Assembly: GCA_011525915.1 (NCBI GenBank)
Contig: WYBM01000028.1
Span: 62,001 to 126,000, forward strand
DNA: 64,000 nt
Reading direction: 5' to 3'
From: Ardenticatenaceae bacterium
GTDB lineage: Bacteria > Chloroflexota > Anaerolineae > Promineifilales > Promineifilaceae
The position numbers and the translations under genes are program-made. The notes below the pieces were generated by a model. The model saw only the letters and a list, made by a program, of their open reading frames with translations, ran no database searches and was not told the DNA's origin. The first letter of the stretch is position 1. The number at the start of each line of letters is the position of its first letter. Shown here one piece after another: positions 42,925-52,066 of this stretch.

Positions 42925-44356
42925 ATTGCCGACCTAGAAACAAGACTATGCCTAACCCAACACCCAAAAAAGGAGCAATGTTCACCATATCAAAAAGGTA
43001 AAAATTAAAAATAGAAGAAACTAAAATTGCCACAAAAGCCGCTGTTAATCCTGCTACAATACCACGTTCTATGGATGAAGGCATACGGTGCCCCACCTTC
43101 CAGGCATACCATAAAAAAGCACCACTCATCCACAAAAAAATTAATAACCCAATCAATCCGTTAGTATAGGCAAGTGTTAAATAACTATTGTGAAAACCAC
43201 GCACAAGAACCAACTCATTCCGCTCAAAATTAACTTCAAAGTAATGCCCATACCCATGTCCAAAAATAGGGGATTCCAAGACTAAAGCGACACCGCTTTT
43301 TAGCTCATTAAGTCGTGCTGTTGAGGCGTCTTGTGCATATCTTGTTGAGGCATCCAGGATAAATATAGACAAGAATCGTTCACGGGCCACTTCCAATAAT
43401 GGTGCCCCCGTTGAGCTAATTGTAGCGGCTAACCCAATCATTAAAACCAGAACAGCAGCGATAGCGCCGGTTGCTATCAAAAAGCGGAGGCGTAAATGAC
43501 GCGGCAAAAAGGTGAGCAATACACAAAAACCAACAAATGTTCCTAACCAATTGCCGCGCACAAAAGAGACAACCACCGCTGTGCCTGTAATAATGCCTGT
43601 TCCCATCAAAACCCATCGCCAACGGACCTCGCTTACAAACATAAATAATCCCATAGCCAGAAAAAAACCGATCACCAAATATGCACTCTGAGCCCCTTGG
43701 AAATTTCGTAACCCCAACGTCCCAAAATTGGTTTGAAGTAATGTGCCCTGCCCAGTAAAGGTTATATAAATCCCCCAAATAGCAACACCCAAAGTCATAA
43801 TGATCAAGAATATTATAATGCGTACCGTTTGGCGAGTTGAACTCAGCGAATCCGCAACGACAAGGGCGAGAAAGTACATTAAGGGAGGGCGTAAAGCGAT
43901 CAATACATCCCCTGGCCGTGAACCGGTGGCAATGCCCAAGAAAGTGGCAAACACTATAGTTAAGAGGAATAATAATAGAGGTAGGTTCAGTGGATTACGG
44001 TAAATATGCCTGTGTCCGGTAAGCAGCTCTAATCCCCAAAAACCGAAAATGAGCAGTAAGAATGGGTCTACATATGAGATGGCAAAGTTTGTTCCTGGTA
44101 CAAGTAAGGATGTTTGCACAAGTTGAGCATCTGATGTGGGAATAACTATGATGAGCAGTAATGCCAGCACCCAGGTTTGATAGATAAAGGCCACAATTAT
44201 CCCCATAATAGACAAAAGGAGTAACCCAACTAGAGGCAACTGTTCCCCCAAGTTGAAGAAAGCCACAAAGATACCGACTAATACGGCGAGACTCACTAGG
44301 AGGAAATGAAAGATACGGTTGTTTTTAAGTGCTGGCTTTAGAAAGGACTTCATCAT
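42902..44356 (-). CDS. O-antigen ligase-like (WaaL family) membrane protein
   Basis: 484 residues from ATG 44356, with about 12 hydrophobic helices. The long periplasmic loop contains LVRGFHNSYLTLAYTNGLIGL, with the conserved His of the WaaL family (H-N-S-Y), and GHGYGHYFEV. It ligates or polymerises polysaccharide on the outer face of the membrane. A second ligase-like gene lies at 53.5 kb. The start overlaps the upstream glycosyltransferase by 32 bp. Confidence 0.85.
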   Translation of the reverse strand: MMKSFLKPALKNNRIFHFLLVSLAVLVGIFVAFFNLGEQLPLVGLLLLSIMGIIVAFIYQTWVLALLLIIVIPTSDAQLVQTSLLVPGTNFAISYVDPFLLLIFGFWGLELLTGHRHIYRNPLNLPLLLFLLTIVFATFLGIATGSRPGDVLIALRPPLMYFLALVVADSLSSTRQTVRIIIFLIIMTLGVAIWGIYITFTGQGTLLQTNFGTLGLRNFQGAQSAYLVIGFFLAMGLFMFVSEVRWRWVLMGTGIITGTAVVVSFVRGNWLGTFVGFCVLLTFLPRHLRLRFLIATGAIAAVLVLMIGLAATISSTGAPLLEVARERFLSIFILDASTRYAQDASTARLNELKSGVALVLESPIFGHGYGHYFEVNFERNELVLVRGFHNSYLTLAYTNGLIGLLIFLWMSGAFLWYAWKVGHRMPSSIERGIVAGLTAAFVAILVSSIFNFYLFDMVNIAPFLGVGLGIVLFLGRQYEQQRTA

Positions 44357-45515
44357 ATCTTTCAGCAATTTTGTCCCAATTTAAATAATTATGAGCATAT
44401 TGAAATGCCATTGTAGCCAACTTGCTTCGCAGGTCTGGATGATTAAGCAGCGTTAATATTCCTTCAGCTAATAAAGCTGGGTTCATTGAGGCCGTTAACC
44501 ACCCTGTGTGTTGGTGACTGATGAGTTCTGCGACAGCCGTTTCATCAGCAGCTATGATGGGTTTTTGCGCAATCATTGCCTCGGCTACGGCTACGCCAAA
44601 GGTTTCCGATGTAGAGTGGAAAACAAATAGATCACTTATACCAAAATAATAAGGGAGGTCTGATTCAGGAATAAAACCAACAAAACGAATTTGCTGGCTT
44701 AAGCCTAGATCATCCGCCAACTGTTTCAAGCTGGTGCTCTCTGCCCCTGACCCTCCAATTACTAAAACTATATCTTTACGTACCTGGTAAACTAATGCGA
44801 GGGTGTGAAGGAGAACATCAACACGTTTTACCTTTTCTAACCTTTGTAAAGCAAAAAGCACAAATGATGCTTCAGAAATCTCTAATTTTTTCCGTAGCTT
44901 TGCTAGATCATATGGTGAAATAGGAGGGGGATTAGAAACACCATAAGGAATAATTTCCGATGTGTCAGATAGATTTTCCCGACCCAATAAAGAGGTGCGT
45001 GAATACTTAGAAATAAAGATAGTTTTTGTAGACCAGTTCATGACCCAACGGACATAGGCAGGCCATAGAGGTAAGGTTGTGTTGTCTGGTATATCGCGGC
45101 CAACTAATGAGAGAACGACAGGGACCTTGTGTTCTCTAAGCATGTATACCGTAAACCCAGATGGAATTGCATAGTGAACGTTAGCCACATGTGGTTGGAG
45201 CCTGCGAACCAAATCTTTTGCGGCCTGAGCCATTGAAAAAGAGAAAGGAGGGAGCGCACCCATAAGGAGACGTTGTCCCTTAGTCTTAAGCAGGTTGAGG
45301 TGATCTTTATACCTGTGAACAGTAAATGAGGCCGACTCTAAACCCTGTGGCCAATAGTTTGGGGATAAGCGGGTGGGTTCAGGAGCCAGAATATGCACGT
45401 GATGGTGCTGGCTAAGCCTCCGGAAGATTTCGTAAATACCCCGTTCCGCCCCTCCCATCGTTGGAAAAAAAGTTGGTGTCACTACTAGAATGACTTTGTG
45501 TGTGTGAGAACTCAT
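44325..45515 (-). CDS. GT4 glycosyltransferase (EPS locus)
   Basis: 396 residues. VVTPTFFPTMGGAERGIYEIFRRLSQ, VALSLVGRD-like VVLSLVGRDIPDN, IIPYGVSNPPP, and LFVFHSTSETFGVAVAEAMIAQKPIIAADETAVAELI (EX7E region) mark a GT4 enzyme. The ATG overlaps the upstream stop by 4 bp (ATGA). AT-richer than the flanking housekeeping genes and contains no ACGGCCGT. Confidence 0.92.
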   Translation of the reverse strand: MSSHTHKVILVVTPTFFPTMGGAERGIYEIFRRLSQHHHVHILAPEPTRLSPNYWPQGLESASFTVHRYKDHLNLLKTKGQRLLMGALPPFSFSMAQAAKDLVRRLQPHVANVHYAIPSGFTVYMLREHKVPVVLSLVGRDIPDNTTLPLWPAYVRWVMNWSTKTIFISKYSRTSLLGRENLSDTSEIIPYGVSNPPPISPYDLAKLRKKLEISEASFVLFALQRLEKVKRVDVLLHTLALVYQVRKDIVLVIGGSGAESTSLKQLADDLGLSQQIRFVGFIPESDLPYYFGISDLFVFHSTSETFGVAVAEAMIAQKPIIAADETAVAELISHQHTGWLTASMNPALLAEGILTLLNHPDLRSKLATMAFQYAHNYLNWDKIAERYDEVLSKAST

Positions 45516-46363
45516 GTTTTTTGGATCTTGATAGCAGCAATAGCACTGGCAGCAGGTACATCCTGACCGTATATACGGTTTTCACAAGCCTCTGCGGAGC
45601 ATCTTTGCCAACCAGAGCCATATACCTGGAAAAATTCCACCTCGTACCGATGTGGCTTTACAGTAAGTTCTATCTGGGCGAGATGTGCAGAGCCGAAAAT
45701 TTGAATCCAGCCTAACTTATCTGGACGGCCGTAAGGGACCGTGATCAATACCACTCCACCCTTTTTTACAACGCGTACCATCTCACGAACAGCGATCAGA
45801 TAATCAGCAACTTGCAGTTCGTTAGACTGAATGCCCGTGTAACTAACATTATCCATTCCCACATGTTCCAATGTCGAAATACAAGTCACAGCGTCAAATG
45901 TATCACCCAGCCATAGAGGTTCTCGAATGTCTTGAACCACTTGAAAGAAAAAGGAGTGGTTTACTATCGTTTGCGAAACGAGGTTTTGCAAATAAACTTG
46001 CTGGAATTTGTTTCTCAAAATGGGTTCACAAAATGGATAGTTGAGAACACTTCCAACATCTAACAATCGTTGGCCATTGTTTAGTCTCAGAAAAACCCAG
46101 GGATATTCAATTACTCGCTCATCTAAATATGCTAGTTTTGGTTGGTTGAGGGAAGGTAGCTCAGATAAGGAGGGGTTCTGGATAAATGCCTCCGAAAGTT
46201 GAATCAGTGCTGCCAGGCGTTTAGCTTTATAACGAGGGGTATTGTTTTCAAGTTTATCCCCTGGAACAGATGCCAACAGCCACTGACGTGTTTGTTGGTA
46301 GAGCGTTAATATTATAGGGGGGAGGAAAGACTTTAATCGCTGGCGAAACCTGTAAAAAAGCAC
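45512..46363 (-). CDS. SAM-dependent methyltransferase-like protein (EPS locus)
   Basis: 283 residues from GTG 46363, with AAGGAGAGGAG upstream. NNGQRLLDVGSVLNYPFCEPIL is motif I-like. DTFDAVTCISTLEHVGMDN and VREMVRVVKKGGVVLITVPYG are the motif II-III region. Likely sugar or lipid-carrier modifying; target unknown. A 148-bp gap separates it from the MurJ-like gene. The gap shows no clear terminator. Confidence 0.85.
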   Translation of the reverse strand: MLFYRFRQRLKSFLPPIILTLYQQTRQWLLASVPGDKLENNTPRYKAKRLAALIQLSEAFIQNPSLSELPSLNQPKLAYLDERVIEYPWVFLRLNNGQRLLDVGSVLNYPFCEPILRNKFQQVYLQNLVSQTIVNHSFFFQVVQDIREPLWLGDTFDAVTCISTLEHVGMDNVSYTGIQSNELQVADYLIAVREMVRVVKKGGVVLITVPYGRPDKLGWIQIFGSAHLAQIELTVKPHRYEVEFFQVYGSGWQRCSAEACENRIYGQDVPAASAIAAIKIQKT

Positions 46364-46511
46364 CTTAAAACTCCTCTCCTTGTAGATTTAGTAGACCCAA
46401 CAAAGTTCGCATCTAGGGCACGAACAACCCACGTTTGAAGACATGCTCCCCTTAAATGCGATTTCACCTAACGAAGTTGTCTGACTAAAAGGACTACTTT
46501 GGGAAGACTTT

Positions 46512-48092
46512 CTAATTCTGTAATCCTAGTTTAAAGCGGGTTTTCTGCCATATAAGCCATACATCATCAACGCGTAAAGCCATTAGCAAGACCAAATAGG
46601 TCAGAGAAAAACAGGCAATCAATCCCGTGAACATAATGACACTTTGTAGTGGTGAGCACTGATAAATATAACAAACCCTCTGTTTAATAATAGTTGTTAC
46701 AATTCCAGCAGCTGCCATGCAAATGAGTGATTTAATAAGGCATGCCCATATATTTTTTTCGAGTGGTACCTGAAAATGATAAGCCAATAGCCAGATCAAC
46801 ACGCCAGCATTAAAGATGGAAGCTATAGAATAGGCTAAGGCCACCCCATTAGCCCCTAGCCAATGTACCAGGGGAAGCAGTAAGAGGAAATTAAGCAGGG
46901 CACCTATGACGGCAACTAGCGTGGTTAAACCTGTCTTTTGCATTGCGTATAAAGCGTAGGTAACAGACCCCACGATCGAGGGAATAAACAACGCCCCCGA
47001 GTAGAAGAGTAACAAATTTGCCACAACATGTGTATCTGCCGCGGCAAATGCACCACGCTCAAACAACACCTGAACGGCCGTGTGCCGCAGCACTAGGAAA
47101 CAGCCTCCTATACCAAGCGTCAGAATCATCGCTAATCGTAAGCCGATGGTGGTTGTTCGCCCTAGCTCAACCTTGTTTTGCGCATGCTGCGACTGTAATG
47201 GAAATAAGCTGATAATAATGCCAGCGCTGGTGATCGTCCACAGAATATTTAGAATCTTTACAGCATAGCCCAAGTGGGAAATGGTGCCTGGGGCAAGTAA
47301 AGAAGCTACTAGCCGATCGACTAACGTATTCGAACGAAAGATAAGGCCGCCAAGGAGAAGAGGAGCCATCACAACTAGCGTCTGTCGCACGCCTGGATGT
47401 CTTATATTAAGTGAGAAAAAGAAACGACCTTGACCAACCGATGACATTAGGACCAGTTGGGCAATGGCTCCAAATAATGTGGCCCAGGCAATACCGTTAA
47501 TCCCCCATGCAGGTATTAGTAACAATGACCCCACGATGATAACCATATTGTTAATGACGGGAGCTGCAGATGGTCGTATAAATTGTTTTTCAGCATAGGA
47601 TATACCAGAAAATGAGGCGGCCAGACCAATGAAAAGAATTGTTGGATAAATAATCCGGCTCATCTGGATTGCCGCCATGAAGGGGGGACTGCCCACGGTA
47701 AATCCTGGGGTTGTCAGGCGGATAATAGGTGCGGCAAAAACAATGCCAAGTAGAGAGATACCCATCAATGTCAGCCCTAACAAACTGATGAAACGGGAAG
47801 CTACTTGCCAGGCTTCTATTTCACCGCCCATGGTACGATATTCAGTAAACACAGGTACAAAAGTAATGCTCAAAGCACCCAGCAATATAGCTGTAATGGT
47901 AGTAGGTACTGTTGTTGCTGCCAAAAAGGCATCCATATCTGTGCCAGCGCCAAATTGAGCAGCCAGAACAACTTGTAATAAAAAGCCGACTGCAATATTG
48001 GCCAAAGACAATGCTGTCACCTGGACTGCTGGTTTTAAAATCTGGCCAGAGTCGCCTGTGTTTGTATCCTGTTGAGTAATAGGAGTTTCCAT
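46512..48092 (-). CDS. MurJ/MviN-like lipid-linked oligosaccharide flippase
   Basis: 526 residues, about 14 hydrophobic helices, MOP superfamily. ALSLANIAVGFLLQVVLAAQFGAGTDMDAFLAATTVP is the MurJ/MviN N-terminus. GLAASFSGISYAEKQFIRPSAAPVINN fits the same family. In this context it most likely flips the lipid-linked polysaccharide repeat unit (Wzx role), although an envelope MurJ role is possible. The start overlaps the TPR stop by 1 nt (TAATG). Confidence 0.88.
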   Translation of the reverse strand: METPITQQDTNTGDSGQILKPAVQVTALSLANIAVGFLLQVVLAAQFGAGTDMDAFLAATTVPTTITAILLGALSITFVPVFTEYRTMGGEIEAWQVASRFISLLGLTLMGISLLGIVFAAPIIRLTTPGFTVGSPPFMAAIQMSRIIYPTILFIGLAASFSGISYAEKQFIRPSAAPVINNMVIIVGSLLLIPAWGINGIAWATLFGAIAQLVLMSSVGQGRFFFSLNIRHPGVRQTLVVMAPLLLGGLIFRSNTLVDRLVASLLAPGTISHLGYAVKILNILWTITSAGIIISLFPLQSQHAQNKVELGRTTTIGLRLAMILTLGIGGCFLVLRHTAVQVLFERGAFAAADTHVVANLLLFYSGALFIPSIVGSVTYALYAMQKTGLTTLVAVIGALLNFLLLLPLVHWLGANGVALAYSIASIFNAGVLIWLLAYHFQVPLEKNIWACLIKSLICMAAAGIVTTIIKQRVCYIYQCSPLQSVIMFTGLIACFSLTYLVLLMALRVDDVWLIWQKTRFKLGLQN

Positions 48093-49111
48093 TAAGGTGA
48101 CACCCTTAATTCAGTCACTCTTTGTTGAGCCATCCAATGGTTGGGATCTAGATCCAAAGCGTATTCGTACATGGCAATGGCTCTCTCAATAAGCCCTTCT
48201 CGATAATATATCTCACCCAAATGCCAATAAGCAGATGCATAACTGGGATTTATAACCAATGCCTTTTGAATTTCCCTCTCCGCTACAGAGACATCGCTTC
48301 CATTCAGATAGTATGCATACCCTAATAACACATGGGAAGTTGGGTAAGTTGGGTCGGTTGATGTTGCTATTTCTAACCAGGTGATTTGCTGGTTTACATC
48401 GCGTTCCCACCATTGCCATATTTGCGCTAAACGTGTATAGCTATCCGCTTTTTCTAGAGGAGTGGCAAAATCATCAAGGCAGATAGCTGTTTGATAAGCC
48501 TTAATAGCTGCCTCTAAATCACTTGGTTGTATAAGCCATTGGTTTACCATACCTTGATGGTAATAAACTGTACTAACATCCAAAGTCATATCATCACCTT
48601 GTTTAGCCAATTCCAGGGCAGTTTCGTAAGAGCTTAAAGCGCGAGCACCATCTAACAACACCTCATATGTTCGTCCTAGAAAAAACCAGGTAATAGGCGT
48701 GGCTGGCTGTAAGGTCAGGGCCCGATCATACCAGGTTAAAGCTTCTGAGTACTTTTGTGCCTTAAAGGCTAGATGACCCCATTGAGTAAAATACTCGGGT
48801 GTTTCATTGCTCTGTTGAAAAGCCTTAAGGGCCCTTAAATCCCACCCTTGCGCATCCAAAACTATTCCCTTGCCGCGCCACGCAGAAGCTTGAACAGGGG
48901 ATATGGTTAAAGCGCGGTCAAAAAATAGTTCAGATCGGCGTGATGCAAAAGAGTCAGAGGCTTTCTCCCCATTCAATAATATATAACCTAGATTATTGTA
49001 TAACCGACTTAAGAAATGGGCACGGTAAGTAACTATTATTAAAGTGACGGCAGCCAGCCAAAAAACAGCACAAGCCCTGTTTAACAGCCGGAAATGTCGA
49101 CCCCTATTCAT
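48092..49111 (-). CDS. TPR-repeat membrane protein (EPS locus)
   Basis: 338 residues from ATG 49111. One hydrophobic segment at about 14-32 (AVFWLAAVTLIIVTY) acts as anchor. The remainder is TPR units such as QWGHLAFKAQKYSEALTWYDRALTLQPATP and AYWHLGEIYYREGLIERAIAMYEYALDLDPNHWMAQ. The role is likely to scaffold the assembly machinery. The start overlaps the Wzz-like stop by 8 bp. Confidence 0.87.
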   Translation of the reverse strand: MNRGRHFRLLNRACAVFWLAAVTLIIVTYRAHFLSRLYNNLGYILLNGEKASDSFASRRSELFFDRALTISPVQASAWRGKGIVLDAQGWDLRALKAFQQSNETPEYFTQWGHLAFKAQKYSEALTWYDRALTLQPATPITWFFLGRTYEVLLDGARALSSYETALELAKQGDDMTLDVSTVYYHQGMVNQWLIQPSDLEAAIKAYQTAICLDDFATPLEKADSYTRLAQIWQWWERDVNQQITWLEIATSTDPTYPTSHVLLGYAYYLNGSDVSVAEREIQKALVINPSYASAYWHLGEIYYREGLIERAIAMYEYALDLDPNHWMAQQRVTELRVSP

Positions 49112-50348
49112 TATGTAACTTGCTCTGCCAAAATGCAATGCCAAGGAAAAGGGTAACACCTAAAATTAGCCCTAACATACCGGCTGTTATAGTGTTGATT
49201 AATCTACGAGGCCCCACCGGATCTTCGGGCATTATGGCAGAGCTGGCCAATTTTGTCCCGCTACCGGTATCTTCAGCAGAAATTCGCTCTTCGGTTACTT
49301 GTCGTAGCAAAGCAGTATAAGCATCTCTAACTACAGCCTGCTCCTGATTGAGACGCTCTTCCTCTAGTTCAACTGAATACTTTTTGGCTTGTAATTCCAT
49401 AATCTTTGGTTCCAAACTGGTTACATGAGTATTAATCATGGTAAGTTGTGCTTGAAGAGTATTCGATAAATTGTCAAGTGAGGTGATTTGCTCCTGACGA
49501 TTAGTAGAAGTAAGTGCTATCTCCGAATCCGTTGTCACTTGGAGTGAAACTGAATTCTCTATATCAAAAGCTCTGCTCTGAAGCCCCAAAACCAATAATT
49601 GTTCAGTTAGGGTAACTGGGGCGTTGGCTGACTGAGCACTAAGTTGATCTCTGAGCCTGATTACGTCACCTGATAACAATTGGACTTTGTGTTGCCTTAA
49701 TAATAAATCCGCTTGTGCGTTCTGTAACGCTTCAATCTGATTTTGCAGAATGATGGAATTATTTTGTTCCTGGAACTCAATATATGCCTGGCCGGTTGTA
49801 TCTAACTTGGTGGCTATTTGGTTGAGCTGTTCTTCGTAAAAAGCAACTTGTTGTTGTCCTAAACCTCCATAAAGGCGGTTAAACTGAGTCACAGCAATAT
49901 CAGCCCAAAGATTCGCAACATGAGCCGCTTGAGCTGCACTCTCTAACTCAACAGAAAGATACAACAGCGTGAGGTCTTCGCCGGGTTCGGCCGTCAAATG
50001 TGAACGTAAATCGTCGACGGATTCAATATTTGGAATAGGTGAATCAAGACTGGTAAGCAGCTTCAGCACAACTTCATCGCTGACGGCTACAGAGGGATAA
50101 GCGCGCAAAGGTGGAGGTGTTTTGTTAAGCGCACTCAGTCGGGGTACCATCTCCTCAGCAATAAGGGAGGTCATTATGAGCTGCTGATTCTGCGTGATAG
50201 CAATTACTGCTGTTGCCTGGTAAGTTGATGGCAGCAGCGATGAAGTAATAAAAGCAGCCAGAGCCGCTAAAAAAGCAAGTGTCAGTATGTATTTCCAACC
50301 GCGCAAAAGAATCGCTAAATAAAACTGCAAATTTATTTCTTCTACCAC
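49104..50348 (-). CDS. Polysaccharide chain-length determinant (Wzz/PCP family)
   Basis: 414 residues from GTG 50348, chosen for GGAGATTATT upstream and because residue 1 then begins the typical VEEINLQFYLAILLRGW lead. The longer frame to 50462 would add 38 residues before it. TM1 is at about 17-37 (ILTLAFLAALAAFITSSLL). The periplasmic part has heptad-rich coiled coil (SLDNLSNTLQAQLTMINTHVT), and TM2 is near the C-terminus (ITAGMLGLILGVTLFLGIAF) preceded by the Pro motif PEDPVGPRR. No kinase domain. First gene of the minus-strand EPS operon. Confidence 0.88.
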   Translation of the reverse strand: MVEEINLQFYLAILLRGWKYILTLAFLAALAAFITSSLLPSTYQATAVIAITQNQQLIMTSLIAEEMVPRLSALNKTPPPLRAYPSVAVSDEVVLKLLTSLDSPIPNIESVDDLRSHLTAEPGEDLTLLYLSVELESAAQAAHVANLWADIAVTQFNRLYGGLGQQQVAFYEEQLNQIATKLDTTGQAYIEFQEQNNSIILQNQIEALQNAQADLLLRQHKVQLLSGDVIRLRDQLSAQSANAPVTLTEQLLVLGLQSRAFDIENSVSLQVTTDSEIALTSTNRQEQITSLDNLSNTLQAQLTMINTHVTSLEPKIMELQAKKYSVELEEERLNQEQAVVRDAYTALLRQVTEERISAEDTGSGTKLASSAIMPEDPVGPRRLINTITAGMLGLILGVTLFLGIAFWQSKLHNE

Positions 50349-50789
50349 AATAATCTCCAAATAGCGGGCGAAATAATATCCAATTACTTCAGCAGGTGCA
50401 ACTTGCGTCTGCCACGCTGTCAAGGCTCTGGATTCTAAAAAAGAGGCTCTTGCTTTAACCATCTTTTAGGGTAATTGCATACCTTGGCGCCGACCAATGA
50501 ATTTGTCGTTTGAGACATAAAACCTGCGAAAGCGTGCTGAAAAAGCACCATTTGAGTACACTTTGACACAACGTAATAGATGATGGTTGGAAACCGTCAG
50601 TGATGGGCATAAAATGGGAGGATGCGATTGCCCTAAACCACCTGTACACGAGCTTGGTTGGCCTCTCTCGATTTCGAGCTATAATTGCGATTTTAGTATC
50701 CATTTGCACAAATGCTGAAGCAGGAGATGAAAAAGAACATAACTTAAGGCTCGTTTAGTACGACAATGTCACATTAGGGACTTGAGCTG
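50349..50789. other. Spacer upstream of the EPS operon
   Basis: 440 bp with no supported gene. An 84-residue minus-strand frame (50455-50709) has no recognisable domain or ribosome site. It should hold the EPS operon promoter, but I could not fix a convincing -35/-10. Its left edge abuts a transposase remnant. Confidence 0.45.
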
Positions 50790-51510
50790 CTTCTCAAGCG
50801 AGATTTGCGAGAACGAGTCCAATTATCGAGATGTTTAACAACTAAATAGGCAGCCTCTTGAGAAGATAACTGCGGTAAGGGCATGGTCGCCAGCAGCATG
50901 GTGCGCACATTGGCCATGGACAAGCGGGGCAGGAGTTCAACCTCATACTCAGCCAATAACTGCGGGTCTTAGGCGAAGCGATGGACCCAGTCGAGGCGAG
51001 TATAGGTGATGAACCAAGGTGAACCAATGTTCCGAGATAAAGACCTCGCCATCAACCCAGGTATGGTACCCATGGTTGGCATAGCTGAGAAACACCCCCA
51101 CCTGACAGTTGTCCACCTTGCCCCGCCGACCATTGTGTTGCCGACTCGCCCCCACACTGTGCCCACCTGATTTGTCGTCAGCGCTTTCATTCAGCAGCAG
51201 CATGCTGCCGCTTTGGAACTCATCCTGTTGCCCCACCTCTGCCTGCACTTTGCTGATCAGCAGCGGGCCTGACCAGGGTGAATTGCTCATGAAGCGGTGC
51301 ATATTCTGCACCGGCACTCGGTTTGCCGCCCCATGTTGGCGTACGTGCGTTGACTATCCATGCGCAGTAATCCACTCAAGTAGCACAAGCCGTAATGGCT
51401 GGTGTCTCGTGTCTTGGTGCAGGTCCATTGACCATAATACCCCCAGAACGTGGCTAGGCTGTCACCTAGTTGTTCAACTTCGCTGAGGTTGAGGCCCCAG
51501 CGTGCCAACA
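50790..51510 (-). pseudogene. Degraded IS701-type transposase gene
   Basis: Three pieces in two frames resemble one transposase. The N-terminal part (51508-51287) has GQWTCTKTRDTSHYGLCYLSGL. A middle part in another frame (51317-50949) has DDKSGGHSVGASRQHNGRRG, KVDNCQVGVFLSYANHG, the catalytic DDE-type core. A C-terminal part back in the first frame (50956-50774) has PRLSMANVRTMLLATMPLPQ, VVKHLDNWTRSRKSRLRS. About 200 residues normally lying between the last two parts are missing, so the gene is frameshifted twice and internally deleted. Non-functional. Confidence 0.8.
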
Positions 51511-51617
51511 GATTAACATCGTTTTTTCAGACTCTTTCATAGACTCTCTTTTACCAGAATGGCTCTCATTTGCCTAGTACAGTTTTCCTGAAATCAACAA
51601 CATGATATTATGACAAC

Positions 51618-52050
51618 ATGAGACAGAAAATACCACGGGGGCCAATGCCCCCACAAAGCGAAGTATCCGACAAACAGGACGCAATTCTCCAGCAGATTAT
51701 TCGGCGTCACAGCAGTTCACAAAGCCTGGTACGCCGCGCTCAAATCGTGCGTGCCGGAACCGAATATGGTCGGCGCGATACCCAAATTGGACGGGACTTA
51801 AATTGTAGCACCCAAATGGCTCGCATCTGGCGGCATCGCTGGATCGATGTCTGGGATCAGTTGCTGGCTATCGAGGCCAACGGCAACGACCAGGAATTAG
51901 AAGCCGCCATCATGGCGACTTTGGCTGACCAACCACGACCGGGAACGCCAGCAACATTCACAGCCGAGGATATTTGCCAACTCGTCAAGGTCGCCTGTGA
52001 AGCGCCGTCAGTAACAGGAGATAGCGTTGAAGGTTGTTGTGCTGTTTGGG
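51618..52050 (+). pseudogene. Truncated IS630-type transposase (N-terminal HTH part only)
   Basis: The readable frame runs 51618-52112. The first 130 residues look like the helix-turn-helix N-terminus of IS630-family transposases (SLVRRAQIVRAGTEYGRRDTQ, IGRDLNCSTQMARIWRHRW, then LADQPRPGTPATFTAEDICQLVKVACEAP). After that the homology stops and the DDE catalytic domain is absent. The frame then merely runs into the sugar-transferase gene that starts at 52067. A remnant. Confidence 0.75.
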
Positions 52051-52066
52051 ATAGTAAGGAAGGGTT

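Noticed and set aside
50455..50709. 84-codon minus-strand ORF before the Wzz-like gene
   Set aside because: No ribosome site, no domain, Cys/Arg-rich composition unlike a real protein; it lies in a degenerate spacer.
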